Part shown: positions 23,784 to 32,114 of the stretch, piece by piece | Layout: the number at the start of each line of letters is the position of its first letter | How positions within the stretch are numbered: position 1 is the stretch's first letter | Origin: Maribacter algarum (ex Zhang et al. 2020) | GTDB lineage: Bacteria > Bacteroidota > Bacteroidia > Flavobacteriales > Flavobacteriaceae | Direction: 5' to 3' | Assembly: GCF_005885635.1 (NCBI RefSeq) | Contig: NZ_VATY01000007.1 | Span: 1 to 64,000 of the forward strand | DNA: 64,000 bases | Notes under the pieces: generated by a model | The model's database searches: none | Told to the model about the DNA's origin: nothing | What the model saw: only the letters and a program-made list of their open reading frames with translations | Translations under genes and position numbers: made by a program

Positions 23784-24104
23784 ATGAATACGGAAATTAT
23801 GAAAACAGATTTTTATTTACTCGCTACGTATGTTCAAAAGATACAGCTTCTAGCTATCCGACCGCATTTGGATGTTATCGTGGGTACTGGTCAATGGAAT
23901 TTTGACCTAGAGGATAATGATAAGGTTTTAAGATTACACAGTAACCATTCAACCAAAGAGAAGGTGATTCGTTTCCTAAAACGAAATGAACTCTTTCATA
24001 AGGAACTTCATTATTTGGCAAGTGAGCAATTTGCGCATATAGGTCAAGTAAGACCGCTTTCATTTTACAATCAATCAAAAACGAACAGTTATGAAATATT
24101 TTAG
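23784..24104 (+). CDS. Conserved hypothetical protein, paralogue of 12258-12548
   Basis: A 106-residue protein that aligns along its length with the 96-residue protein at 12258-12548. The first five residues come from an upstream ATG; MKTDFYLL is the start shared with the paralogue and may be the true one. It overlaps the next gene by 14 bases. The function is unknown. Both copies stand at the head of oxidoreductase gene sets. Confidence 0.6.
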   Translation: MNTEIMKTDFYLLATYVQKIQLLAIRPHLDVIVGTGQWNFDLEDNDKVLRLHSNHSTKEKVIRFLKRNELFHKELHYLASEQFAHIGQVRPLSFYNQSKTNSYEIF

Positions 24105-24498
24105 AGCTATCAGTATTGGAATTATTATCTGGATTATTGGGGTGAGCGTATACAATATATCGTTTTTCATACCCATTTTAGAAAACCCAGCAGAACAAGC
24201 AAACACTGCGTTATTCATTGCAGTAATACCATTGGTGTGGTTTGGAGCAAGGCGGTATTATGAGAAGGACAATCATACCCAAGGATACAGGGTTGGACTA
24301 ACATTCTTTTTAATTGCAGCCATTCTGGATGCATTGATAACAGTACCTCTTTTTATTATTCCAGACGGAGGTTCTCATTACGAATTCTTCACAGACTTGG
24401 GCTTTTGGCTGATAGGTCTTGAATTTATAGTCATAGCTGCACTGTATTGGTTTGCTAAAGTCTATACCAAAAGAACCATATCAAATTTTCAAAAATAG
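24091..24498 (+). CDS. DUF5367-like membrane protein
   Basis: A 135-residue protein with four hydrophobic helices, resembling DUF5367 family proteins (MKYFRAISIGIIIWIIGVSVYN, YRVGLTFFLIAAILDALITVPLFIIP). No function is known. It begins inside the previous gene and precedes an NmrA-like gene. Confidence 0.6.
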   Translation: MKYFRAISIGIIIWIIGVSVYNISFFIPILENPAEQANTALFIAVIPLVWFGARRYYEKDNHTQGYRVGLTFFLIAAILDALITVPLFIIPDGGSHYEFFTDLGFWLIGLEFIVIAALYWFAKVYTKRTISNFQK

Positions 24499-24558
24499 AA
24501 TCAAAAAAGACTTCAAGAGTTGAAGCACAATTATTTATCAATTTAAAAACAAATAAAA

Positions 24559-25398
24559 ATGAAAACTGAAAACATCGTAGTTATCGGAGGAACTGGAAAA
24601 ACTGGTCGCCTAGTAGCAAAAAACTTAAAGGAAGCTGGATACAACGTTCGAGTTGTCGGCCAAAAAACGAGTCCCGCTTTAGATTGGGAAAATCCGGAAA
24701 CCTATGACGCCGTACTAGAAGGTATGGATAGAGCTTATATTGTGTATTACCCAGACTTAGCTGTACCAGGCTCGAAAGAAGCAATAACTACCTTAACGAA
24801 AAAAGCTATAGCTGCTGGTATGAAAAAAGTAGTATTGCTTTCTGGTAAAGGGGAAACCGAGGCTGAAGCTTGTGAACAAATTGTGGCTAATTCAGGCTTA
24901 GATTACACCTTGGTAAGAGCATCTTGGTTTAATCAGAATTTTAGCGAAGGTGCTTTTATAGATTTTGTATTAGATGGTGTTGTGGCATTGCCTATGCCTG
25001 AAGCTAAAATTCCCTTTGTAGATGCTAATGATATCGCAGATGTGGTCTCTAAGGTGCTGGTAGATGATTCTTACAATGGACAAACTATAACGGTTACGGG
25101 TCCAAAAATGAGAACTTTTGAAGAAGTTGTTGGGATTATGGCAGCGGCTACAAAAAGACATATTCAATATGTTCCTATTTCTATTGAAGAATTTAAGGAA
25201 GGAATGCGAAAAGCCGGGTTACCGGATTCTTATGTATGGCTTTTTGGCTACCTATTTAAAGAAGTATTAGGAAATCCAGATAACCAAGAAGTTTCTTATG
25301 ACGTTGAAAAAGTTCTGGGTAGAAAGGCTATCGACTTTACCGAGTACGCAGCAAAAGTGGCAGCGACAGGTATTTGGAAACAAAAGAGTTTAGCATAA
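24559..25398 (+). CDS. NmrA-like NAD(P)-binding protein
   Basis: A 279-residue atypical short-chain dehydrogenase. IVVIGGTGKTGRLVAKNLKEAGYNVRVV is the Rossmann loop, and VVLLSGKGE, YTLVRASWFNQNFSE and IPFVDANDIADVVSKVL are typical of NmrA/azoreductase-like sensors. It may reduce a small molecule or act as an NADP redox sensor. A hairpin terminator at 25415 follows. Confidence 0.85.
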   Translation: MKTENIVVIGGTGKTGRLVAKNLKEAGYNVRVVGQKTSPALDWENPETYDAVLEGMDRAYIVYYPDLAVPGSKEAITTLTKKAIAAGMKKVVLLSGKGETEAEACEQIVANSGLDYTLVRASWFNQNFSEGAFIDFVLDGVVALPMPEAKIPFVDANDIADVVSKVLVDDSYNGQTITVTGPKMRTFEEVVGIMAAATKRHIQYVPISIEEFKEGMRKAGLPDSYVWLFGYLFKEVLGNPDNQEVSYDVEKVLGRKAIDFTEYAAKVAATGIWKQKSLA

Positions 25399-25414
25399 AA
25401 ACATAGAAAAAAAA

Positions 25415-25446
25415 GGCTGTGTTCACGTCATAGGTGTAACACAGCC
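25415..25446 (+). terminator. Hairpin after NmrA-like gene
   Basis: GGCTGTGTT pairs with AACACAGCC over nine bases around a 14-base loop. A long A-run precedes it and no T-run follows, so it would end transcription better on the minus strand. On the plus strand it may protect mRNA or attenuate. Confidence 0.5.
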
Positions 25447-25461
25447 AATAAAAATGATAAA

Positions 25462-25602
25462 ATGAAAAAGAAATTGATATTAGGGTTGATTTTTGGAGCA
25501 GGAATCGGGCTTTGCGTCGGCATCTTCACCAATACGATTGCAATAGGACTAGCACTTGGAGCTGGCATAGGTTTAGTTTTTGGAAGTATTATTAAAAAAT
25601 AG
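25462..25602 (+). CDS. Small glycine-rich two-helix membrane protein
   Basis: A 46-residue protein starting MKKKLILGLIFGAGIGLCVG and ending GSIIKK. Two glycine-zipper-like helices lie around a short FTNT loop. It resembles the 55-residue protein at 10638-10805. It lies two bases before the serine hydrolase start, so it is probably co-translated. The function is unknown. Confidence 0.6.
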   Translation: MKKKLILGLIFGAGIGLCVGIFTNTIAIGLALGAGIGLVFGSIIKK

Positions 25603-25604
25603 CT

Positions 25605-26873
25605 ATGAAACGATTTTTGAAATATTCTTTTCTATCATTTATACTCATAGCAGTATGGGTGATAGTGATTTTCTTAGGCACAGATAAAGGCTGGTGGCAC
25701 GCACCATTTACTCAGGAAAATGAGCCTAATAAATTTATCTCCTCAGTAGAAGTGGAACTCCAAAATGATTTCGTCGGAAGTATGGCTATTGGAGTATTTA
25801 AAGATGGAAAAATAGTGAAGGAATCTTTTCACTCGAATGGTAAGACTGTAGATAGAAACACCGTTTTTCAAGTGGCATCATTATCTAAGTTTGTTTCTGC
25901 CATTGGCGTGATGAAACTTGTACAAGATGGAAGATTAGATTTAGATGTTCCAATAAACCAATACCTGACCAGATGGCACTTACCAAAAAGTGACTTTGAC
26001 GATTCAAAAGTAACAGTTAGACGTTTGTTAAGTCATACCGCAGGATTAACCGATGGTCTCGGTTATGCGGGTTTTGAAAATACAGAAGATGTTCAAACTT
26101 TAGAAGCATCCTTAACCAAAGCGAAAGATGCGGACCTAGGTAGTGATGGTAGAACGGTCGTTGGTATCGAGCCAGGAATTGAGTGGCGATACTCAGGTGG
26201 TGGTTTCACCCTTTTGCAAATTATTGTTGAAGAAGTAAGTGGGCAATCTTTCGATGCCTATATGAAAACTGAAATTTTTGAGCCATTACAAATGACATCG
26301 TCCTTTTATGAATGGGATGAACGCTTTCGCGAAAGCGTAGCAGATTTCTACAATTCAGATGGTTCAAAAGCAAGACATCGCTATTATACAGCACAGGCAG
26401 CAAGTGCGCTTTACACCACTTTGGCAGACTTAGAAAAGCTCCTTTATTTATTTGATAAAGACCATATTAATCAAAAACCATTATCAACTGATTTTCAAAA
26501 AATGATGTGGCAGGCGGAAGCAGAAACACTTGGAGCTCCCATTTATGGGTTAGGCACCTTTTTATATACCGAAATAGACAACCAAAACTTTATCATAGGT
26601 CACGACGGAAAGAACAATCCTTCCATAAATACAGCATTTCGATATAATCCCATAGCAAATGATGGCATTATTATTTTAACAACGGGCAGTAATGATTTTG
26701 CAACAAGAATTGCAAGCGACTGGGTTTATATACATACCGCAAAGGTAGATGCACTTTTGTTTGCGATGCAACAGGGTCAAATGTTACAGTGTATGGCAAT
26801 AGGAGGTATGATAATCATTCTGGGAATAATCATAATTGCGTTTTTTCGAAAGCATCAAAAAAGAAATAAGTAA
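25605..26873 (+). CDS. Membrane-anchored serine hydrolase, beta-lactamase family
   Basis: A 422-residue protein with one N-terminal membrane anchor (about 7-26) and another helix near the C-terminus (about 395-416). The catalytic SxxK is S92-L-S-K95 in VFQVASLSKFVSAIG. LLSHTAGLTDG and WRYSGGGFTLLQIIVEE carry the second motif, with Y-S-G in the Y-x-N place, and IIGHDGKNNPS is the third. It probably acts in the periplasm on esters or peptides. It contains a perfect 18-bp palindrome ACGCTTTCGCGAAAGCGT at 26321-26338. A related enzyme lies at 13979. Confidence 0.87.
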   Translation: MKRFLKYSFLSFILIAVWVIVIFLGTDKGWWHAPFTQENEPNKFISSVEVELQNDFVGSMAIGVFKDGKIVKESFHSNGKTVDRNTVFQVASLSKFVSAIGVMKLVQDGRLDLDVPINQYLTRWHLPKSDFDDSKVTVRRLLSHTAGLTDGLGYAGFENTEDVQTLEASLTKAKDADLGSDGRTVVGIEPGIEWRYSGGGFTLLQIIVEEVSGQSFDAYMKTEIFEPLQMTSSFYEWDERFRESVADFYNSDGSKARHRYYTAQAASALYTTLADLEKLLYLFDKDHINQKPLSTDFQKMMWQAEAETLGAPIYGLGTFLYTEIDNQNFIIGHDGKNNPSINTAFRYNPIANDGIIILTTGSNDFATRIASDWVYIHTAKVDALLFAMQQGQMLQCMAIGGMIIILGIIIIAFFRKHQKRNK

Positions 26874-26961
26874 GTAAAATAGTCAGCGTACAGAATTATG
26901 TCGGGTGCTCATCACACCCTTAGAGTTTATTCATCAATATCATTTAAAAAACAATCAAAAA

Positions 26962-27792
26962 ATGAAAAATCTAATAGCAGTCTTTCTAATAATTTCAAGT
27001 CCAATTTTTGGGCAAGATAAATTCGAAAATAGTTCTGAAACTATTTGGAATCTTCTCAAACATGATGCAGGAAGCATCATTGGCGGTATGGGTTATGCAT
27101 ATAGTAGACCGATGCATTGGAAAGAAAGTCAATGGCTTACATTTGGGGGAGTTGCAGCTGGAACCGGAACATTATACATTTTCGACGAAGAATCTTCAAA
27201 ATTCTTTAGGAATCAAAAAGACGATACTCCTCAGAGTATCAGAGACTACGGGTACAAAGTAGGAAGTCCACAAAATAATTACATGTTCACAGGGGCCATA
27301 TACCTTACCGGACTATTCACTAAAAATGAAAAGCTTAGAAGAACAGGTGTTTTACTGATATCTTCCGCTTCCGCCGCTGGTCTTTTACAACAAGTATCCA
27401 AGACTGTTATAGGTCGAGCACGGCCCACGAGTGGAAAATCAAAAGATACTTTCGCTCCATTTAGTTTTGATAAAAACTATGATTCTTTTCCTTCAGGTCA
27501 TACCATTTTAGCCTTTACCAATGCCTATGCCATCGCCAAACAGTTTAAAAGCCCTTGGATAAAAGGAGGAATTTATGCAGTGGGACTCGTACCTGGTGTT
27601 TCAAGGCTATGGGAAGGAAAACACTGGTTTAGTGATGTAGCTCTTGGAGTGGCAATAAGCATCTTTACCGTAGAGGCTATTGACAAGTATCTTGATAAGC
27701 GTTACAACCAAAAATATAACGAAGGGACTAAAAAAATAAGTTGGAATCTAAACTTTGCTCCGGGACAAGTCGGGGTTGTAATGAACTTTTAG
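26962..27792 (+). CDS. PAP2-family phosphatase
   Basis: The start is taken at MKNLIAVFLII (ATG at 26962, 276 residues), giving a normal signal peptide ending FGQDK; the frame extends 19 codons upstream. The PAP2 motifs are present: K-x6-R-P as KTVIGRARPTSGK, SFPSGHT (P-S-G-H), and SRLWEGKHWFSDVALG (S-R-x5-H-x3-D). It is expected to dephosphorylate lipid phosphates such as undecaprenyl pyrophosphate or phosphatidic acid in the periplasm. Confidence 0.9.
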   Translation: MKNLIAVFLIISSPIFGQDKFENSSETIWNLLKHDAGSIIGGMGYAYSRPMHWKESQWLTFGGVAAGTGTLYIFDEESSKFFRNQKDDTPQSIRDYGYKVGSPQNNYMFTGAIYLTGLFTKNEKLRRTGVLLISSASAAGLLQQVSKTVIGRARPTSGKSKDTFAPFSFDKNYDSFPSGHTILAFTNAYAIAKQFKSPWIKGGIYAVGLVPGVSRLWEGKHWFSDVALGVAISIFTVEAIDKYLDKRYNQKYNEGTKKISWNLNFAPGQVGVVMNF

Positions 27793-27858
27793 AAAATAAC
27801 CATACCTGATTTCTTAATTGATATTAATACGTAAAGCTTTCAATAAAAATCAATAGTC

Positions 27859-28611
27859 ATGCTTATATCCTATCCTTTAATCAGGCCAAATTATTACTGG
27901 TCTCTAATTAAAGATTTGAGGAATTTCATAAAGTCTCCTAGACTTAACCCATCGGTTGAAAAATCTGTAAAAAATAAAGTGTACGATACCATTGGCCTCT
28001 TTTTAATCAAAGTGGTTTTTTCAGTAGTAGTCGCATCATTGCTTCAGTTTATCTATGACCCTGAAAACTTGACGTCCACAAGTATGGCGGAACGTTTTTC
28101 TCCATTACTCTTACTGCTAGTAGGTGGAATTGTGTTACCTCTATTCGAAGAAATGACCTTTAGACTGTCATTAAAATTTAATCCAATGTATCTAGCCCTG
28201 ACTGCGGGAGGTTTTACCTATTACATTCTAACTAAGGTAGTCTTTAAAAGCAGATTATCTCTTATGGATGATACGTTTTGGTACAGAGTAATTAGCGCTG
28301 TTATTATTGTTTTGATTGTTTATGCGGTATGTAGCAGAAAAACCGTCAATGTAAATGTACAGCGGTTTTGGGAAAGGCATTTCAGAATGATATACTACTT
28401 GTCTTGTCTAAGTTTTGCTTGGTTACACATTTTTAATTTTGAGTTGAGTTTAGTCAATCTATTATGGATGCCTATTCTAACACTTCCGCAATTATTTAGT
28501 GCTACCATAGCGGGGTATACAAGAGTAGCTTTTGGGTTTCAATATCCACTTCTCGTACATATGATAACTAACATTTTCTTTTTGAGTCTCACATTTTTAC
28601 CGATAGACTAA
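27859..28611 (+). CDS. CPBP-family intramembrane protease
   Basis: A 250-residue protein with about six helices. The CPBP/CAAX protease motifs are partly clear: LPLFEEMTFRLSL (E-E-x3-R), SFAWLHIFNF (F-x3-H) and LLVHMITNIFF (H-x3-N/B). It may process peptides or regulators in the membrane, and such proteins sometimes give immunity to bacteriocins. It is 66 bases after the PAP2 gene. Confidence 0.8.
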   Translation: MLISYPLIRPNYYWSLIKDLRNFIKSPRLNPSVEKSVKNKVYDTIGLFLIKVVFSVVVASLLQFIYDPENLTSTSMAERFSPLLLLLVGGIVLPLFEEMTFRLSLKFNPMYLALTAGGFTYYILTKVVFKSRLSLMDDTFWYRVISAVIIVLIVYAVCSRKTVNVNVQRFWERHFRMIYYLSCLSFAWLHIFNFELSLVNLLWMPILTLPQLFSATIAGYTRVAFGFQYPLLVHMITNIFFLSLTFLPID

Positions 28612-28640
28612 GTTGGAAAGACTAATGAAAAAAGGTTCAG

Positions 28641-29495
28641 CTATTTAATTTGACTTGGGCGATAGCCAAACTTTTTCGCGAAAGCATTAGAGAATGAGCT
28701 AAGGCTATCGTAACCCACTTGCCAAGCGGCTTCTTGTACTGTAGCTTCATTTTTACTTATGAGTTTATGTGCAGAAGTTAGCCTTTCGTTTTGTAGATAT
28801 TTAAAGACAGGAACACCAAAAATAGCTTTAAATTCTTTTTTAAGTCGGGTAGTGTTAAAACCAATGGCTTTAGAAAGCTCTGAAAGTGAAGGTGGGTTTT
28901 CCATATTTTCAAGAAGAATATCTTTTGCCTTATTCAACTGCTCTCTATGTAGTGGCTTCGAAGCTTCTTCTTGTTTTAATGCTAGTTGACCAAAGAAATG
29001 AGATAATAACGCGGTAATCTGACTCCTAAAAAACATCATTTTTGTTTTTCCCGAATAGCTATTTGAGAAAAAGGCATCAACGATATGTTCCATCTCTGGT
29101 GTCATAAAGAAACTAGGTCCTTCTACATAATGGTCTTTAGGGTTCACCAATTCTTGCAAAAGGTCAAAGAACAATTCGCCTTCTTGATTAGGTAGCTGTT
29201 CTAGATTACTCAACTTAGTTGCTACAACAAGACACTTCAGACTTTTATCAGCGCTCACCGTATGCTCAAATTCAACTTCTTGGTCAGCATAAAAAGAAAG
29301 TGCCAGGCCCTTCGTGTGTTTAAAATCCTTGCGCTTTTCACCATATTTTACTGCCAAATCTACATTCCCCCAACCATAAAAAGCTACAGCAATAAGAGGC
29401 TCGTCGAAGTAACACGAATCAACTTCTATTCTAGTTGTATTTGCTTCCTCAACAAGAATTACAAAATCATTGATATGGATAAAATCACGGTTCAT
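28641..29495 (-). CDS. AraC-family transcriptional regulator
   Basis: A 284-residue regulator with an N-terminal region of unclear fold (about 1-185) and a C-terminal AraC double helix-turn-helix (PPSLSELSKAIGFNTTRLKKEFKAIFGVPVFKYLQNERL and VQEAAWQVGYDSLSSFSNAFAKKFGYRPSQIK). It is convergent with the CPBP gene. A TTTCGCGAAA palindrome lies in its 3' part (28674-28683). Targets are probably nearby. Confidence 0.88.
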   Translation of the reverse strand: MNRDFIHINDFVILVEEANTTRIEVDSCYFDEPLIAVAFYGWGNVDLAVKYGEKRKDFKHTKGLALSFYADQEVEFEHTVSADKSLKCLVVATKLSNLEQLPNQEGELFFDLLQELVNPKDHYVEGPSFFMTPEMEHIVDAFFSNSYSGKTKMMFFRSQITALLSHFFGQLALKQEEASKPLHREQLNKAKDILLENMENPPSLSELSKAIGFNTTRLKKEFKAIFGVPVFKYLQNERLTSAHKLISKNEATVQEAAWQVGYDSLSSFSNAFAKKFGYRPSQIK

Positions 29496-29751
29496 AGGAG
29501 CATTATAAATTTACACAAATAGAATGAAACTTGAATGGATGGACACAAGGAGAAAGTTCAGAAAGTCTCAACAAAGGCTTATTAATTTTTGTACTCTTAA
29601 TTAGCAACTTTAAAAAAAAATTAAACAATTATAACTCTTATTTAAAATTTCACCTGTCATTGTAAGTTGCAAAGCGAGCGAAACGAAGTTTCGTGCTGCA
29701 AGTCCCAAATCCTTACCAAACTAATCTGCTTGCGAGGCATCTAATTTCATA
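29496..29751. other. Intergenic region with long hairpin
   Basis: About 256 bases without a gene. From about 29662 to 29698 TTGCA and TGCAA enclose CGAAAC-GAA-GTTTCG, a long imperfect hairpin. It has no clear T-tract, so it may be a chromosomal repeat or part of the island's end region. Confidence 0.35.
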
Positions 29752-30297
29752 TTAATTTGTGAATTGACGTTTAAGTTTAGCCAATTCCATTGGACTTATT
29801 TCTATTTTTAGGTATGGTTTCCCAAATCGTGGTTCTATCTTTTGGACCTTATTCAAAGTGTTTAAAATTATCTCCATATTGGAATCGTGTTTTTCCTTAA
29901 GCCGGTCATACTTGATTCGTGAGACCTTGTTTCCCTTTTTGTTCCATTCTTCCCTTGTGAGCTTTTCGAACTTCGTTTCTACCAATTTCGGCTCTTTTCT
30001 TTTCCGTACGATTTCATGCTTTCCGAACAAAGCTTCCAACATAATATTCGTTGGCAGCGTTTGCGTCTTCTCGATGTTTCTAATTATGGCAATAGCCGCT
30101 TCTACCCTCTTCCTCGTTTTCGCTTCTTCTTTGTTGATTTGGTCTGCAAAACGTTTCGATGGTAAGATTCCATGCCACTCGAAAAAGTCCATAACCGCTT
30201 CAAGGGTTTCCGAATAGGAACTTTTGAATTTCCTTGAAAACCCCTTGAACCTTTTAATGGTTCTATGATGTAGCCTTATGGTTCCGAATCCGTCCAT
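29752..30297 (-). CDS. BfmA/BtgA-type mobilization protein
   Basis: A 181-residue, basic, helical protein. The arrangement RTIKRFKGFSRKFKSSYSETLEAVMDFFEWHGILPSKRFA resembles a ribbon-helix-helix region as found in Bacteroidota mobilization proteins of the BfmA/BtgA group. Such proteins help recognise the transfer origin. No relaxase gene is adjacent, so the element may rely on others or be decayed. The family call is from recognition of the pattern and is moderate. Confidence 0.6.
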   Translation of the reverse strand: MDGFGTIRLHHRTIKRFKGFSRKFKSSYSETLEAVMDFFEWHGILPSKRFADQINKEEAKTRKRVEAAIAIIRNIEKTQTLPTNIMLEALFGKHEIVRKRKEPKLVETKFEKLTREEWNKKGNKVSRIKYDRLKEKHDSNMEIILNTLNKVQKIEPRFGKPYLKIEISPMELAKLKRQFTN

Positions 30298-30626
30298 TTT
30301 TCACCTCTTATTCGCACGATTGTTACAATTTCTTTCCCTTCTCATTGGGCCTATGGTATATATTGTTACAATTTTGACAATTTCAATTGTTTTAGAATTT
30401 ATTTTAATATATTGATTTTCAATACCTTATACGCTATTTATAAAACACAACGTCGCTTTAGCGCGTTGTCCTCTTGCTATTCAAATCTTCTCCGTTTCAC
30501 TCCTAAGTTTTGAATACCCTAAAAAGGGCTCTTCAATAACCAAAAAGTAGGATGCGCCCTATTCCATTTTTGCTTTACGCTTACCTATCGGGACGCTACA
30601 AAAATCAAACAGGGACCATGCGCATT
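30298..30626. other. Intergenic region, possible transfer-origin-like site
   Basis: The palindromic string ATTGTTACAATTT occurs twice (30319-30331 and 30362-30374). ACAACG and CGTTGT enclose CGC/GCG around TTTA (about 30447-30469), a strong hairpin. No gene is seen. Lying between the mobilization-like gene and the integrase, it might hold an origin of transfer or operators. Confidence 0.35.
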
Positions 30627-31886
30627 TCAGTTATGGTAGGATTTGGGGGCTTCGCTTCTTTGTTTATTTTTGGCCTCTAACAGGTCCATCAGGTTTTGCA
30701 TGTCCTCACCTACTTTCTTCTGTAATACCCTTGCATATATCTGGGTGGTGGATAGCTTTGTATGACCCAATAGTTTTGAAACCGTCTCAATCGGTACTCC
30801 ATTGGATAATGTCACCGTTGTTGCAAAGGTATGCCGTGCAACATGGAAGGTGATGTTCTTATGGATTCCACAGGCCTTGCCGATTTCCTTTAGGTATTTA
30901 TTGGTCTTTTGATTGCTGTAGACTGGGAGTAGTTTGCCCGACAATTCCTGTTCCTCTTTGTACTTTTCTATTATCCCGCGCGCCCTCGGTAAAAGTGGAA
31001 TTTTCAGTGGCTTGTTGGTCTTTGTCCTTTTGGTATATATCCACTGGTTGCAATCTATGCCCATGAGAACGTGTTCCGGTTGTAACTCTCTGATATCAAC
31101 ATAGGAAAGGCCCGTATAGCAGCTAAAGAGAAAAATATCCTTTACCCTTTCAAGACCATTTGGAATAAATGAGGTGTTTTCCAACAAGTCCATTTCTCTT
31201 TCTGTTAGATAATCCCGCTCGTTTTTGACAAACCGAAGTTTATAGTTCTTGAAAGGGTCTTTTTCCAACCATTCCATCCTTATGGCCATATTCGTTATTT
31301 TCATAAGTCTAGAGAGGTGTTTCATCACCCCGTTATTGGTACACGTCCTTCTTTCCATTTTCGGCTGGTAGGTCCTTATGAAGTTCTCGAAGTCTACGAT
31401 GAACCTATAGTTGAGCTGAATCAAATAGATGTCATCCGTCTTTAGGCTTTCCCTTAAAAACTCTCTTAGGTATTTCTCCGTGGAAAAGTAGTTCTTTAAG
31501 GTTCCAGGTCTGAGAGCGTTGTTTAAATTTCTGTTATGGTACTCGACCGCTTTCATCAAGGTCATTCGGTCTTCGTCCTCCCCGAGGTACCTTAGCTTGA
31601 TCGCTTTGGCGGTAATGAGTTTACGTTCGGAGTGCAATTGCTTGTGTGCATTGAGGACTTCAGCATGTACATCGTCCAAATAGGAATTAAGCAGAATCAG
31701 GTTTTCGCTCGTTTCTTTTGCACGACACCTGAAAATGTCCCAATTGCACACCGCAATGTCACGTTTTATACTCAGTTCCGCCCGCTGTTTGTTGACTGTT
31801 ATCCGCACATAAATATCCAACCTCTCGGGATCGTTCCGTTTCTTTCTGGTGAAGAAAATCACTCCTAAAGTACTGTCTGTTCGCAT
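30627..31886 (-). CDS. Tyrosine site-specific integrase (CTnDOT type)
   Basis: A 419-residue integrase with an N-terminal arm-binding region, a SAM-like core-binding domain (about 110-210) and a C-terminal catalytic domain. The catalytic H-x-x-R is H348-VA-R351, the second histidine H375 is in KLLGH, and the nucleophile is Y384 in TTQIYARV. The usual first arginine of TGLR is replaced by serine (CYTGLSYVDI), as described for IntDOT-type enzymes. It starts about 215 bases from the right direct repeat and should catalyse insertion and excision there. The gene looks complete. Confidence 0.92.
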   Translation of the reverse strand: MRTDSTLGVIFFTRKKRNDPERLDIYVRITVNKQRAELSIKRDIAVCNWDIFRCRAKETSENLILLNSYLDDVHAEVLNAHKQLHSERKLITAKAIKLRYLGEDEDRMTLMKAVEYHNRNLNNALRPGTLKNYFSTEKYLREFLRESLKTDDIYLIQLNYRFIVDFENFIRTYQPKMERRTCTNNGVMKHLSRLMKITNMAIRMEWLEKDPFKNYKLRFVKNERDYLTEREMDLLENTSFIPNGLERVKDIFLFSCYTGLSYVDIRELQPEHVLMGIDCNQWIYTKRTKTNKPLKIPLLPRARGIIEKYKEEQELSGKLLPVYSNQKTNKYLKEIGKACGIHKNITFHVARHTFATTVTLSNGVPIETVSKLLGHTKLSTTQIYARVLQKKVGEDMQNLMDLLEAKNKQRSEAPKSYHN

Positions 31887-31968
31887 GTTGTAAGTCTTTT
31901 TAAGTTAAACATCATTAGTTTAAAGACTACATCCAGAAGGCCTAAATGCTACTTAAATTTACAACAAA

Positions 31969-32001
31969 TTGCGTACCGCTTTGCACACCGAATTGCACAC
32001 C
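31969..32001. repeat. 12-bp iterons upstream of integrase
   Basis: TTGCGTACC (31969-31977), TTGCACACC (31981-31989) and TTGCACACC (31993-32001) follow each other with an exact 12-base period. A further TTGCACACC lies in the integrase gene at 31744-31752. They could be integrase arm sites or binding sites of an excisionase or repressor. Confidence 0.55.
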
Positions 32002-32048
32002 AAAAAGGTGGTTTCAGATGATATCATATGAATGCAAGGAAAATGAAA

Positions 32049-32099
32049 ATCCCTGCTAATCAATGAATTAGCAGGGATTGATACCACCTTAAAAGTGGT
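32049..32099. terminator. Two hairpins before the right repeat
   Basis: A perfect 12-bp stem, ATCCCTGCTAAT and complement (32049-32060 with 32067-32078, loop CAATGA), is followed by ACCAC/GTGGT (32083-32099, 7-base loop). It has no long T-tract. The position just before the 13-bp repeat mirrors the strong hairpin just before the left repeat at 8440. Confidence 0.5.
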
Positions 32100-32101
32100 T
32101 C

Positions 32102-32114
32102 GTCGGGGTGGCAG
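32102..32114. repeat. Right 13-bp direct repeat, candidate attachment site
   Basis: GTCGGGGTGGCAG, identical to 8440-8452. The bases after it (GGATCTGAAATCC) keep a T-arm-like inverted repeat, so in antisense the site looks like the 3' end of a degenerate tRNA. Confidence 0.5.

Larger units (their letters stand above)
8441..32114. mobile_element. Candidate genomic island with CTnDOT-type integrase
   Basis: The segment lies between two copies of GTCGGGGTGGCAG and carries at its right end a mobilization-like gene (29752-30297), a tyrosine integrase (30627-31886) and 12-bp iterons. Its cargo differs in character from both flanks, and the palindrome CTTTCGCGAAAG (or a near-copy) was found four times inside it and not outside. 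No transfer genes beyond the mobilization-like one are present, so it may be mobilizable only or decayed. The limits are inferred from the repeats. Confidence 0.45.

Noticed and set aside
30627-31886. Inactive integrase because the first catalytic arginine is missing
   Set aside because: Serine at this place is known for CTnDOT-type integrases that are active.
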